A stretch of 64,000 nucleotides of DNA from Planctomycetota bacterium (lineage in GTDB: Bacteria; Planctomycetota; UBA1135; UBA2386): contig JANQJF010000059.1 of NCBI GenBank assembly GCA_028281765.1, positions 1-64,000 on the forward strand, given 5' to 3'. The notes beneath the pieces are model-generated. The model was not told the DNA's origin. It ran no database searches and worked only from the letters and a program-made list of their open reading frames with translations. The translations under genes and the position numbers were made by a program. Position 1 is the stretch's first letter, and each line of letters starts with the position of its first letter. Positions 35,912 to 44,797 of this stretch are shown in pieces.

Positions 35912-37356
35912 GCCTGGCCTCCCCCGTTCTCACCGACACCGTCTTCGCCCCGAAACCAAACCGGCGGAACTTCGGCGCCGCGATCGCGCAGCCGCTCGGC
36001 GAGGATCGGATGGATCCCGGTAGCGACGTAGCGACCTTCGAGGCGCCGCTCGCTACGACCGGAACGACGCCAACGGAAGATCTCTTGCAGCAGCGGCGTC
36101 TCGCCTTCGAGCCCGGTGATCTCACTGATGCTTTCGATGCGGCGCACGCCGTCCTCGCCGCGACTGACGTGCACGAGCAGCTGAATCGCGGACGTCACCT
36201 GCTCGCGGATCGCGCGCGACGGCAGCTCGGTACCTGCCATCAGCACCATCGTCTCTAGGCGACTGAGCGCATCCCGCGGCGAGTTCGCGTGCACGGTCGT
36301 GAGGCTGCCGTCGTGTCCGGTGTTCATCGCCTGCAGCATGTCGAGCGCCTCGCCACTGCGAACCTCACCGACGAGAATGCGATCGGGGCGCATTCGCAGC
36401 GAGTTGACGACGAGCTGACGAATCGAGATGTGTCCTGCGCCTTCCGTGTTCGACGGGCGGCTCTCGAGTCGCACGACGTGTGGCTGGTCGAGCTGTAGCT
36501 CGGCGGTGTCTTCGATCGTCACGATGCGCTCGTCAGGCGGGATCGCCTCTGCGAGTGCGCCGAGGAGCGTCGACTTGCCGGCACCGGTGCCGCCCGAAAT
36601 GACGACGTTCGTGCGGTAGCGAACGGCGGTGTGCAGGAAATTGAGCATCGGCGCGTCGAGCGAGCCGTAGCGCAACAGGTCCGAACCGCGGAGGCGACGA
36701 TGGCCGAACCGTCGAATCGAAAGCGTCGGGTAATCGATCGACACCGGCGGAATCGTCGCGTTGACACGACTGCCGTCCGGCAGCCGGAAGTCCGCCATCG
36801 GCGACGCTTGGTCGATCCTCCGCCCGACGCCAGCCGCGATGCGTTCGATCACGCGGAGCAAGTGCTCCGAGTCCCGGAACCGAACGTCGCTCCGCTCGAG
36901 CTGTCCGTAGCGCTCGACGAACACGTTGTCCGGGCCGTTTACCAACACGTCCGTGACGGCCGGATCGAGCACCAACGAAGCCAGCGGTCCGAGCCCGACG
37001 GTCTCCTGCAGCAGGTCGCGCGCGAGCTGCTCGCGCTCTTGTGCGTTGAGCGGGAGGTCTTCTTCGGCGAGGACCTCGTCCGCGAATTCGCGCACCGTCG
37101 CGGCGATTCGCTCCTCACCGGCTCCGAGCATCTCGCGCTCGGAGAGTTGATCGAGGAGTCGCGCCTGCAGAGAGCCCTTCACCGACGCGTAGTCGGTCGC
37201 CGCGCGCGACTCTTCGTTCACCAAGCCCGCGCCGCGCTGCACGGAGCCGTCCGCGGACGCTCGCTGGACGCGCGTCGCGACTTCGGCTGCGCGCGAACCA
37301 CGGAACAGGCTCCGATCGACGCGCTGTGGCTTGGACTGTTCGGCGGCTTCGCTCAT
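35908..37356 (-). CDS. tadA: TadA, pilus assembly ATPase (CpaF)
   Basis: This 482-residue secretion ATPase has Walker A GGTGAGKST at residues 255-263, an Asp box with VTIEDTAELQL, and a VGEVRSGEALDMLQAMNTGH segment containing the Walker B and His-box regions. It belongs to the GspE/VirB11 superfamily in the CpaF/TadA branch. It powers Flp pilus extension and possibly retraction. The ATG at 37356 overlaps the TadZ stop (ATGA). The first ~90 residues are a poorly conserved N-terminal extension. Confidence 0.95.
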   Translation of the reverse strand: MSEAAEQSKPQRVDRSLFRGSRAAEVATRVQRASADGSVQRGAGLVNEESRAATDYASVKGSLQARLLDQLSEREMLGAGEERIAATVREFADEVLAEEDLPLNAQEREQLARDLLQETVGLGPLASLVLDPAVTDVLVNGPDNVFVERYGQLERSDVRFRDSEHLLRVIERIAAGVGRRIDQASPMADFRLPDGSRVNATIPPVSIDYPTLSIRRFGHRRLRGSDLLRYGSLDAPMLNFLHTAVRYRTNVVISGGTGAGKSTLLGALAEAIPPDERIVTIEDTAELQLDQPHVVRLESRPSNTEGAGHISIRQLVVNSLRMRPDRILVGEVRSGEALDMLQAMNTGHDGSLTTVHANSPRDALSRLETMVLMAGTELPSRAIREQVTSAIQLLVHVSRGEDGVRRIESISEITGLEGETPLLQEIFRWRRSGRSERRLEGRYVATGIHPILAERLRDRGAEVPPVWFRGEDGVGENGGGQA

Positions 37357-38537
37357 CCGGTGACCTCGGGCAAGTGCATCGCGGGCTCTGCCACGAGCGT
37401 CGCGAGTTCTCCAATGCTCCGGCGGAACCCGCCCCAACGTCGCTCCGCGAGCACGATGGGCCGCCCCGTGTTGCAGGCGGCGACCGCGCCGCGGCAGAAC
37501 GGCACGACGAGATCGACCTGGCGGTTGAGTCGGGTCGCGACGTCGCGCGCGGACAGTCCGCCACCGTGCGGCGGGACGGAGACGTTGACGAGAATGCGCT
37601 GACGCTCCTGCTCGACACCGACTCCCTCGAGCAGGCTGAGCAACCGCTCCGCGCCGAGGACCGTCGGCACCGTCGGCGCGACGACCTGCCACACCTCGTC
37701 GGCACGGTCGAACGTCGCAATCGCGATGCCGTCCAGCATCGGGAACGTGTCGACGATCACGTAGTCGTACGTCAGGCGCGCCACGCCGAGAATGCGCGAC
37801 AGGCTCTCTTCGTCGATAGCGGCCGCCTCGACCGCATCACCGGGAGCCGCGAGCAGATCGATCCCGGACTCGTGCGGGATCGTGAGTTCGCGCAACAGCG
37901 TGCCGTCGAGCCGGTCGATCTGCGAGACGACGTCGTAGACCGTGACCTCCGGCTGGAGGTTGAGCATCGTCGCGCACAGGCCGAGCTGCAGTGCGGCATC
38001 GACGAGGAGCACACGCCCCGGAGCGCGGCGACCGAGTTCGCACGCGACGTTGACGGCGAGCGTCGTCTTGCCGACCCCGCCCTTGTTGCTCACGAAGCAC
38101 ACCACGCGCCCGGCGCGCGCGGGCTGACTCGTGCCATTTCCCGATGCGCCGTGATCGAGGCGACGGAAGCAGCCGATCAGCTCGGAGGACGAAAGCGGCC
38201 GACGCACGAAGTCGCGCACGCCCGCGCGCGTCGCGGCGACGACGAACGCACTTTCCTCGTCTCCGCTCTCGAACTGCCGGCGATCCAACACGCCCACGAG
38301 GTGCGCGAGCGGCGCGGCGTCTCGCAATTCCGCGGCGAATGCTCCCAGGTCGGTCTCACCCGAAGCGAGGAGGATGATGTCTGGCTGACGGCTCGTCGCG
38401 ACCTTGACGGCATCGCGCCGGTTCTCCGCGAAGTGCGTAATCACGCGCATGCTGCCGAGCGCGGCTTCGGCCGCTTGCCATTCCGTGGGGAGATCGGGGT
38501 CGTTGGAGACCAGTAGGATCGTGATCGGACGGGACAT
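37353..38537 (-). CDS. tadZ: TadZ/CpaE, ParA-like localisation ATPase
   Basis: This 394-residue protein has an N-terminal atypical receiver-like domain (about 5-125, starting ITILLVSND) and a ParA/MinD-type ATPase domain with SNKGGVGKTT at residues 150-159. It belongs to the TadZ/CpaE family, which places the Tad machine at the cell pole or a chosen site. The start is 2 bp from the TadG stop. In the receiver-like domain the usual phospho-acceptor Asp context is not evident, as is common in TadZ. Confidence 0.9.
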   Translation of the reverse strand: MSRPITILLVSNDPDLPTEWQAAEAALGSMRVITHFAENRRDAVKVATSRQPDIILLASGETDLGAFAAELRDAAPLAHLVGVLDRRQFESGDEESAFVVAATRAGVRDFVRRPLSSSELIGCFRRLDHGASGNGTSQPARAGRVVCFVSNKGGVGKTTLAVNVACELGRRAPGRVLLVDAALQLGLCATMLNLQPEVTVYDVVSQIDRLDGTLLRELTIPHESGIDLLAAPGDAVEAAAIDEESLSRILGVARLTYDYVIVDTFPMLDGIAIATFDRADEVWQVVAPTVPTVLGAERLLSLLEGVGVEQERQRILVNVSVPPHGGGLSARDVATRLNRQVDLVVPFCRGAVAACNTGRPIVLAERRWGGFRRSIGELATLVAEPAMHLPEVTG

Positions 38538-38539
38538 GA

Positions 38540-39796
38540 TCAGCGGCGCAACACCGGCGCGGACACCGGTTCGAGGAAGGCGTCGTGCAGCGCGCGCAGC
38601 GACGACGAAAGCGAGAGGGCGACACGCGCATCGAGCGCGGCGGGAGACACCGACGAGCTGCCGGTGGAAAGAACACCGCCTGCGACGCGCGTGACGGTCA
38701 ATTCGTTGCCGGCGACGACGGCCGTCGCGCGGGTGAAGCCGACGACGACCCGCTGCGCTCCGTCGATGGGAGCGTAGACCGGAACGACCAAGACTCCGCT
38801 CGGCGCGAGCAGCGCGGCGCTCGCTTCCGGGGCGACGTAGTTCGAGACAGTCGTCGGACGGGCAGTCGGCAGCACGCCCTGTTCGGATCCGCCGAGCAGG
38901 AGGACGCCGTTGGCGTCCCGAGTGAGGACGATCGATTGACCAACGGTCGTGGTCGCCCACGTAGCACCGGCGTCGATGCGCAACGCAAACGGGGCGACGA
39001 TGACGCCGAGCTCGGGAACCGACGAAACGAAGAGCGCACGCTCGGTGGTCGCGATGCCCGTGGCACGCACGGTCCACCCGTCGGCTCGACTCTGGATGCC
39101 TTCGCCCTCACCGGGCTCTTGCCACGCGGATCCCCGCGCCCAAAGCCATTCGAACGCGGGCCCCGCCGAGCTCGCGCCGGGCTGCCGATCGAGCGCCAGC
39201 CGATTGTTCGCGCGACGCAGTCGCACGAGGAAAGCCGGCGCGGCCTCGAGTGAAGTCGCCGGACTCCCGGCAGCCACCGGCAGGAAGTCGTTTCTCGAGA
39301 AGTCGTCCGCCTCCTTCGGCTCGATCGTCCCCGACAAGAACGATCCCGCAACGAAGTCCCCGAAGGCCGCGTTGCCCAGATTCTGCTGCACGCCGGCGCC
39401 CGGCTTCCAGACCTGTTCCGCCGGATCGAGCGGAGCTTTGACCAGACCGCCGACCGGGTTCGCGCCGGTCACGATCGGGAGCGTGCCGGCCCCGAGACCG
39501 ATCGCATCGCCGTTCCCGGTGCGGAGGTCATCATCCCACTGCAGCTCCAACGCGGTCTGCGCACGTCGGCGACGCGACTCGTCGCCTTCTTCGTCCTTGA
39601 AGCGAACCCCTTCGAGCGCGGCAGCCTCGACCCCGGCGTCCATCTGTTGCTTCGTCACGCGCAGACGACCGCCGTCGACAACGAAGCCGAGCACGCCGAA
39701 CACGCCGACCAACAGGAGCGCGGTGAGCACGAGAATCACCCCGCGCTCCTCGTCGCCTGGTCGTCGAGTCTTCGAACTGCGCGCGACGCGGCTCAA
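38540..39796 (-). CDS. TadG-like pilus assembly protein
   Basis: This 418-residue protein has a short cytoplasmic N-terminus, one transmembrane helix (RGVILVLTALLLVGVFGVLG, about 18-38), then VVDGGRLRVTKQQMDAGVEAA. That opening is the Tad-G N-terminal domain (PF13400). The rest is a long extracytoplasmic region of beta-rich, low-complexity character without an obvious von Willebrand domain. It overlaps the CpaB gene end by 4 bp. It is probably a minor component or anchor of the pilus complex. Confidence 0.83.
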   Translation of the reverse strand: MSRVARSSKTRRPGDEERGVILVLTALLLVGVFGVLGFVVDGGRLRVTKQQMDAGVEAAALEGVRFKDEEGDESRRRRAQTALELQWDDDLRTGNGDAIGLGAGTLPIVTGANPVGGLVKAPLDPAEQVWKPGAGVQQNLGNAAFGDFVAGSFLSGTIEPKEADDFSRNDFLPVAAGSPATSLEAAPAFLVRLRRANNRLALDRQPGASSAGPAFEWLWARGSAWQEPGEGEGIQSRADGWTVRATGIATTERALFVSSVPELGVIVAPFALRIDAGATWATTTVGQSIVLTRDANGVLLLGGSEQGVLPTARPTTVSNYVAPEASAALLAPSGVLVVPVYAPIDGAQRVVVGFTRATAVVAGNELTVTRVAGGVLSTGSSSVSPAALDARVALSLSSSLRALHDAFLEPVSAPVLRR

Positions 39797-40863
39797 CGGT
39801 TGTTGGACTCCTGTTCCGTGGGCTTCCCACGCGGGACGGTGACCGTCTTGCGCTTGCCACCTTGGATGATCTCGACCATGCCGAGCGAAGACGGTTCACC
39901 ACCCTCGCCGAGCAGCACTCGACGCATCTCCTCGGTCGGATCGTCCGGCACCGAGTCTTTGATCTCGGACACCGACTCGTCCTCCGGCTGGCCCGATCGC
40001 GGCGCGGCGACGATCGAAACCTTCAGCGCGAGCGCCTGCATGAATCGCGTAACCTCCTCCGGACTCATCGCGATGAAGATCTCTTCGACGAACGTCGCGC
40101 GGTCTCCGGCGCGCGCGACGGTTTCGCGACGGCGCACCGGAGCGATAACGCGTGCCTCGCGAGCCAGGACCCAGGAGCGCGCCTTGGCCCCGCTCGGCGC
40201 CGTGGTCGCGGCGGCTCGCATCGCGCGAGCGCGCAAGACTGGATCGATCAGGTTGCCGAGGACCGCGGTGTCGGCGGCCTTCGCGCTCGAGACCGCTTCG
40301 GCGGCCACGAGGTCGAGTCGGTCCCCCGCGCGCAGGTCGTTGAGTCCGCGCACCTTCTCGACATCGATCCAGATCCCACGCTTGCCCGGCGGAATCCCCG
40401 CGCTCGGTCCCGGTCGAGTTCCCTTCGGCAAGAAGTCACTCTCCGAGAACGCGAAGTTGACCGACTTGCTCCGCTTGAGAACGCGCCCCCGCAGCCGCAG
40501 CCATCCGTCGACGTCCGCGGGGAAGAGCCCGTTCGCCTCGATCGCATCCTGGACGACGGGAACCGTGTGCAGTCCGTCGGCCGTGAGTAGGTGCTTGCGC
40601 TCGATCTTCGTGAACGCCGGCAGCTCGATCGGACACGCGAACACGGGCACCGTGCCTGCGGGTTGCACGTAACCGGACTCCTGCTTCTCCTCCCCGAACG
40701 CGAACAGCACGCCACCACCGAACGGCAATCGGAGCTCACCGTTGATGATCGTGAACAGGACCAGTCCGACGAACAGCACTCCGACGATCAGCAGCGGATA
40801 GGAGAGCCGCGCCATGAGGCTTGCGGACCCTCGAGGGGATACGGGTCGATGTCGGGCAGTCAT
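39793..40863 (-). CDS. cpaB: CpaB/RcpC-like Flp pilus assembly protein
   Basis: This ~356-residue protein has an N-terminal transmembrane helix (about 20-42), then a SAF-like region containing ELPAFTKIERKHLL, as in CpaB/RcpC proteins. A second homologous block (GIWIDVEKVRGLNDLRAGDR) follows, in the style of the RcpC family, which links pilus and peptidoglycan. The C-terminal ~80 residues are charged and variable. An internal Met at 40815 is an alternative start. Its place between TadE- and TadG-like genes supports the call. Confidence 0.82.
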   Translation of the reverse strand: MTARHRPVSPRGSASLMARLSYPLLIVGVLFVGLVLFTIINGELRLPFGGGVLFAFGEEKQESGYVQPAGTVPVFACPIELPAFTKIERKHLLTADGLHTVPVVQDAIEANGLFPADVDGWLRLRGRVLKRSKSVNFAFSESDFLPKGTRPGPSAGIPPGKRGIWIDVEKVRGLNDLRAGDRLDLVAAEAVSSAKAADTAVLGNLIDPVLRARAMRAAATTAPSGAKARSWVLAREARVIAPVRRRETVARAGDRATFVEEIFIAMSPEEVTRFMQALALKVSIVAAPRSGQPEDESVSEIKDSVPDDPTEEMRRVLLGEGGEPSSLGMVEIIQGGKRKTVTVPRGKPTEQESNNR

Positions 40864-40890
40864 GATGTCAGTAGGTCACAGTGGGGAATG

Positions 40891-41772
40891 TCAGCGGAAC
40901 ACTTCGCGTCGGAAGAGCGCTTGGCCGATGAACACGCGACGGAACGGTCGCACGCCGACGGCCACCGAGCCGAGCTCGCCGAGACCTTGCTCGCCAGCGA
41001 TCGGTCCCGGCCCGTCGCTCACGGCTCCGAAGAATGGCGTGCCGTACGGTGGCACGGAGCCGGGTCCCGTCACGGCGGACACCGGACCGATGCGGTGCGG
41101 CTGGCCGGCGTTCGGTTCGGGCGGCCACGTCGTCGGCGCGTCGTACTCCGCGAGCGCGGACGCCGTCGCGGGGATGTTGACGCGGAGCGCGACGAGCCCG
41201 CGGTCCGGGCCTGTCGACGCAACGGAGAACGGACCGCTCGACGGGCTCGCCGCGTCGGGCCGAATCTCTTCGACGATCGGCAACCAGCGAATCTGCTCGC
41301 CGCCGTCGACCTTGCGGGCGACGACCTGCGGCACTCCGACGGTAAGGCCGGCGTTGAACTGCGTCGGTTCCGGCGAGCTGAGAACCGCACCGGGGAACCG
41401 CAGAATGCGACGCCCACCGACGCGGTCGAATACGAAGACGGGCCGCAACGCGCGATTCACGAGCGGCATCGAGGCGAAGTGGGTGTCGAGATCGAGCCCA
41501 GCCGCCGTCACCGCGTCGATGTCGACGACGAGCTGGTTCGGATCGAAGAGTCGGTCGTCCGTCGCGTCGAGTGCGTCTTCGAACGAGATCGTGGCCGGCA
41601 GTGGCGTCAGCGCCAGCTCGCGCGCGGCGAGGCGCGCGACGTCCTGCGCGACCTGCGCAGCGTTCACCATCGTGCCGAACGACACCAGGGCGGCGAGCAG
41701 CAGGTAGAGCACGAACGCGACGAGCGCGAACTCGATCAGCGCGGCTCCAGACTCGTGACCTCGATGGCTCAC
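40891..41772 (-). CDS. tadE: TadE-like pseudopilin
   Basis: This 293-residue protein has the TadE N-terminus: after a Gly9 the sequence runs AALIEFALVAFVLYLLLAAL. Cleavage after Gly9 places Glu14 at +5, as pseudopilins require. The prepilin peptidase encoded next to it could process it. The GTG start overlaps that peptidase stop (GTGA). The long C-terminal part (about 50-293) is much larger than a typical TadE and is periplasmic. Confidence 0.85.
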   Translation of the reverse strand: MSHRGHESGAALIEFALVAFVLYLLLAALVSFGTMVNAAQVAQDVARLAARELALTPLPATISFEDALDATDDRLFDPNQLVVDIDAVTAAGLDLDTHFASMPLVNRALRPVFVFDRVGGRRILRFPGAVLSSPEPTQFNAGLTVGVPQVVARKVDGGEQIRWLPIVEEIRPDAASPSSGPFSVASTGPDRGLVALRVNIPATASALAEYDAPTTWPPEPNAGQPHRIGPVSAVTGPGSVPPYGTPFFGAVSDGPGPIAGEQGLGELGSVAVGVRPFRRVFIGQALFRREVFR

Positions 41773-42242
41773 AGCGGTCTCCCGGTGATCAGGTGCCAAA
41801 GTCCGGTCTTTGGCGCGAGCGTCCAAGCGATCGCGACTGTTACGACGTAGCCACCCGCGAACGCGGGAGCGTAGGGCAAGCTTTCGAGGCCGCGTCGCTT
41901 CGCCCATGCCGAGACCATGCCGCCCGCGAGTGCCGTCGCGAAAAGCACCTCGAAGAGCCCGCCGTAGCCACAGACCGCGCCGAGGCCGGCGCAGAGCTTG
42001 GCATCACCGCCACCCATCGCACCGAGGTAGAACAGCGCCGCGCCGATCGCGAACCCGATCAGCAGACCCAAGCCGAGCTGCGCGAACGTCACCTCGTGCC
42101 AGCCGCGCCAGCACGCGACGAGGCCCAGCACGACCATGGCGATGGGCACGCTGTCCGGAATCGTGCGATCCCGCAGGTCCGTCCAGACGGACACGGCGAG
42201 AAGCACCATCACGGCGGCGGCGACGAGTTGCGACGAGTTCAT
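41769..42242 (-). CDS. cpaA: TadV/CpaA, A24 prepilin peptidase
   Basis: This ~157-residue membrane peptidase has the two catalytic Asp motifs of the type IV prepilin peptidase A24 family: DLRDRTIPD (Asp22) and GGGDAK (Asp80). At this length it lacks the methylase domain of PilD, as expected for Tad systems. It should cleave the Flp pilin and the TadE pseudopilin. I chose the ATG at 42242; a GTG at 42281 would add 13 residues. Its stop overlaps the tadE start. Confidence 0.9.
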   Translation of the reverse strand: MNSSQLVAAAVMVLLAVSVWTDLRDRTIPDSVPIAMVVLGLVACWRGWHEVTFAQLGLGLLIGFAIGAALFYLGAMGGGDAKLCAGLGAVCGYGGLFEVLFATALAGGMVSAWAKRRGLESLPYAPAFAGGYVVTVAIAWTLAPKTGLWHLITGRPL

Positions 42243-42318
42243 CGGAGAGGTCCGAAATGACGAAACGCGGACATCCCCCACACGGGGATGGCCGCGATCC
42301 TGGATGGTCCCATGGCAT

Positions 42319-42338
42319 CCCGCGCTCAGGAGCGCGGG
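42319..42338. terminator. Hairpin between Flp pilin and prepilin peptidase genes
   Basis: CCCGCGCTC and GAGCGCGGG form a perfect 9-bp inverted repeat with 2 nt between them (effective 8-bp stem and 4-nt loop). It lies 15 bp after the pilin stop on the minus strand. No T-run follows, so it may act as a partial terminator or as an RNA 3' end stabiliser rather than a full terminator. Confidence 0.6.
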
Positions 42339-42352
42339 TCAGCCACGGATCA

Positions 42353-42727
42353 TCACTCGTCTTCGCCGTTGGCTTCGATGACCAGAGTGGTGCCGAGCAC
42401 GTTGCCCGAGCCACCCGGCTGGTTGAACGTCGCACCGAGCAGGTTGTTGCCGAGGCGCGGGGTCGTGGTCGCGGCGGCCGCCGGGTCGAGGATGATCGCG
42501 TTGCCGTTCGCGGCGTCGCGGGTCGTCTCGATCAGCTTCGCGCTGACGATCGGGCCGTTGTCGTCGTCGTGCGCGCCCGGGAGGATCGCGGCGGTCGCCG
42601 ACACGAGGTCGTTGGTCTTGTGACCGAACACCGAGACGGCGGCGGCGCTGACGAGCGCGACACCGGCGATGAGAAGGCCGTATTCGACGAGGGCGGAGCC
42701 CTTCTTGTTCTTGAGGAGCTTGTTCAT
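42353..42727 (-). CDS. flp: Flp-type pilin, extended
   Basis: This 124-residue pilin has the canonical Flp signature: a positively charged leader MNKLLKNKKG, cleavage after Gly10, then SALVEYGLLIAGVAL with Glu15 and Tyr16 at +5 and +6. The single hydrophobic helix covers about residues 11-35. Unlike common 50-70-residue Flp pilins it has a ~75-residue C-terminal extension rich in Ala, Asn and Gly with an acidic end. It would be the main pilus subunit, probably highly expressed as indicated by the hairpin after it. Confidence 0.88.
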   Translation of the reverse strand: MNKLLKNKKGSALVEYGLLIAGVALVSAAAVSVFGHKTNDLVSATAAILPGAHDDDNGPIVSAKLIETTRDAANGNAIILDPAAAATTTPRLGNNLLGATFNQPGGSGNVLGTTLVIEANGEDE

Positions 42728-42776
42728 GGCTTTGGTAAGGAAAGTGAAGTCGCGGGGGGAAGGCCGCTGAAGCAGA

Positions 42777-42808
42777 CGGTGCCGCTCACTCCGGGGGAGT
42801 TCCAAAAC
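42777..42808 (-). promoter_or_regulatory. Conserved upstream motif, copy 1 (pilin)
   Basis: On the minus strand this reads GTTTTGGAACTCC, CCCGGAGT, then GAGCGGCACCG, and lies 50-81 bp upstream of the flp ATG. A near copy occurs before the secretin gene. It does not fit sigma-70 or sigma-54 boxes; GGAAC is like an ECF-type -35 box but a -10 box is not clear. Confidence 0.6.
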
Positions 42809-42844
42809 GCGCAGGTAGGGATTCGGTAAGGATCGGGTCCGCGC

Positions 42845-44797
42845 TCAGCGAGGCTCGTCCGCCTCCTCGTCGCCCTCGGTCTCCGACGCCTCCTCGTCCT
42901 CCCGGTCCGGAACGCACGCTGCGAGCGTCTCCGAGAGGCTCGGCTGCAGCCAAAGCCCACTCCCCGGGACCTTGGGCCGCACGACGCTCGGACTGACGAG
43001 AACGAACAACTCCGACTCCTCGAACGAATCGTTCTCGCTTCGGAAGAGCCAGCCAAACAGCGGGATGTCCCCGAGCCAAGGCGTCTTCGAGACGTCCTCG
43101 AGCAATGATCGGGAAACGAGTCCACCCACGAGGAGGCTCTGCCCGTCCTGCAGCCGCGCGTTCGTTTGCAGTGCGCGCGTCGCGAACGCGGACGTCTGCG
43201 GCGCCGTGCCGGTCGCATCGCGGACGATCGTCGTCAACGCCGCGTCGGGTTGCGACACGATCGTGCTGAGGTCGAGCGTGATGTCCCCCTCCTGACCTAC
43301 GAGCGGACGGATTCCCAGGCCGACACCGAACGAGCGGAAGTCGACCGAAGCAAACGTGCCAAGGCCGCTGTCCGCACCAGCTGCCGGCGTGAACGCCTGC
43401 GGAATCGGGATCTCACCACCGACCGAGAACTGGGCGGTCTCCCCGTTCAGGACCGTCACGACCGGGGCCGAGAGCCGGCGCGCGATGCCTTCGGCCTCGA
43501 GCACCTGGAGCAGCGTGTCCAGGGCAAAACGACTACCCGCGAACTGAACCTGCTGGCTGAAGCCGTTCGCGAGCGACGCGAGGCCGGCCTGGACGTCACG
43601 ATCGGAGAACGCACCGGGGTTGGCTGGATTCGGCTGGATGTTCGTGCCGACTTCACTCGCACCGAGCGGCGGCTGGTCGAAGTCGGAGCCTTGTGCCTGG
43701 ATCTCCGCCGACCACTGGAACAGCCGGTTGCGATCGATCTCGAACAGCTGCGCCGCGACGCGCACCTGCGGCCGATCGCGCACTTCCAAGAACGAGAGAA
43801 TCCGTCCATTGGCCATCGACAGCACCGTCGCTCGCCCGAGGTTGCGCTGCACTTCGTTGCGCTGGATCTGCACGCCGCCGCCGCCGGCAAAGCCGCCACC
43901 GCCCCCACCACCGAAGCCGTTCCGACCGCCGCCGCCGCCTTGGCCAACCGCTCCCTGGCCGATCTGATTGCCGCGACCGGCGACCAACGCACCGGCTTCG
44001 TCCGCGACGACCTGGATGTTGCTCCGCGCGGAATCGCCATCGCCGAGGAAGAGCTGCGCCGCCAGCTGCATCGCCCGCACCAGGGCGATCTGGTCCGGAA
44101 CCGAACCCTCGAGCACGAGAACATCGGTTTCGTCGTCGGTGAGCGGACTACGTTGCAACCGGCGAATGCGCACGTCGGTCCCCGCGATCGGTTCGATCGC
44201 CGTGAGGATCCGCTCTTCGAGCGTCGCGGGCAGCTTCTCCAACCGCATCAGATCGATGACGCGTGACGAATTCCTCCGGGTCGCCTCGTCGCCGAGCTGC
44301 GGATCCGCGCCCTCGGCACCGACCAGCACCCCTCCGCCCGAGCCGGCGGCCAGGTAGTTGTCGGCAGCGCGCACGACCGCCTGACGATGCAGTTCGTCCG
44401 GCACGACGCCGCGCAACACGAGTGCGTCACGATCCGGGGCCATCTCGACGACGACGTCGGGCGAGATCTCGGTGAGCGCGACCTGCAGCAGAGACAGATC
44501 GCGCTGCACTCGGATGAGCATCGGCTCGTATGTCCCGTCGACGTACCAGGCCGTGATCGTCGTCGTGCCCATCTTCTCGCCGAGCAGCAGGGCCTCGCGC
44601 GTGTTGATCAGCTCGAACGTCAGAATGCCTTCGTCGCCGACGGCAAGGCGCTGGACCTCCTTCGGGAATCGCAGCTGTTGATGCGTACCCAATGTCACGA
44701 CGCGACCTTGGACAGTGCTGTCGGACTGCGTAAGCCCGGGCGTGACGGGCGCGGCCAGCGCGAGCAGGGACAGGAGAATAGGCCGGATGGAATGCAC
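42845..44797 (-). CDS. rcpA: Secretin of the Flp pilus (RcpA/CpaC)
   Basis: This 650-residue protein has a signal peptide (to about residue 24), N-terminal BON-like/pilus domains (about 45-270) and a C-terminal secretin domain (about 325-605) with the VPVVTVLNGETAQFSVGGEIP-type core and a WLGDIPLFGWLF motif near the end. It would form the outer-membrane pore through which the pilus passes. The GTG at 44797 starts a good signal peptide. A Gly-rich insert lies near 280-310. The C-terminal tail is acidic. It is first in the operon, though usually this gene follows CpaB in Tad loci. Confidence 0.9.
   Translation of the reverse strand: MHSIRPILLSLLALAAPVTPGLTQSDSTVQGRVVTLGTHQQLRFPKEVQRLAVGDEGILTFELINTREALLLGEKMGTTTITAWYVDGTYEPMLIRVQRDLSLLQVALTEISPDVVVEMAPDRDALVLRGVVPDELHRQAVVRAADNYLAAGSGGGVLVGAEGADPQLGDEATRRNSSRVIDLMRLEKLPATLEERILTAIEPIAGTDVRIRRLQRSPLTDDETDVLVLEGSVPDQIALVRAMQLAAQLFLGDGDSARSNIQVVADEAGALVAGRGNQIGQGAVGQGGGGGRNGFGGGGGGGFAGGGGVQIQRNEVQRNLGRATVLSMANGRILSFLEVRDRPQVRVAAQLFEIDRNRLFQWSAEIQAQGSDFDQPPLGASEVGTNIQPNPANPGAFSDRDVQAGLASLANGFSQQVQFAGSRFALDTLLQVLEAEGIARRLSAPVVTVLNGETAQFSVGGEIPIPQAFTPAAGADSGLGTFASVDFRSFGVGLGIRPLVGQEGDITLDLSTIVSQPDAALTTIVRDATGTAPQTSAFATRALQTNARLQDGQSLLVGGLVSRSLLEDVSKTPWLGDIPLFGWLFRSENDSFEESELFVLVSPSVVRPKVPGSGLWLQPSLSETLAACVPDREDEEASETEGDEEADEPR

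Noticed and set aside
42777..42808. Sigma-54 promoter before the pilin gene
   Set aside because: The GG and GC dinucleotides are not spaced by 10 bp and TGGCAC is absent in both motif copies.
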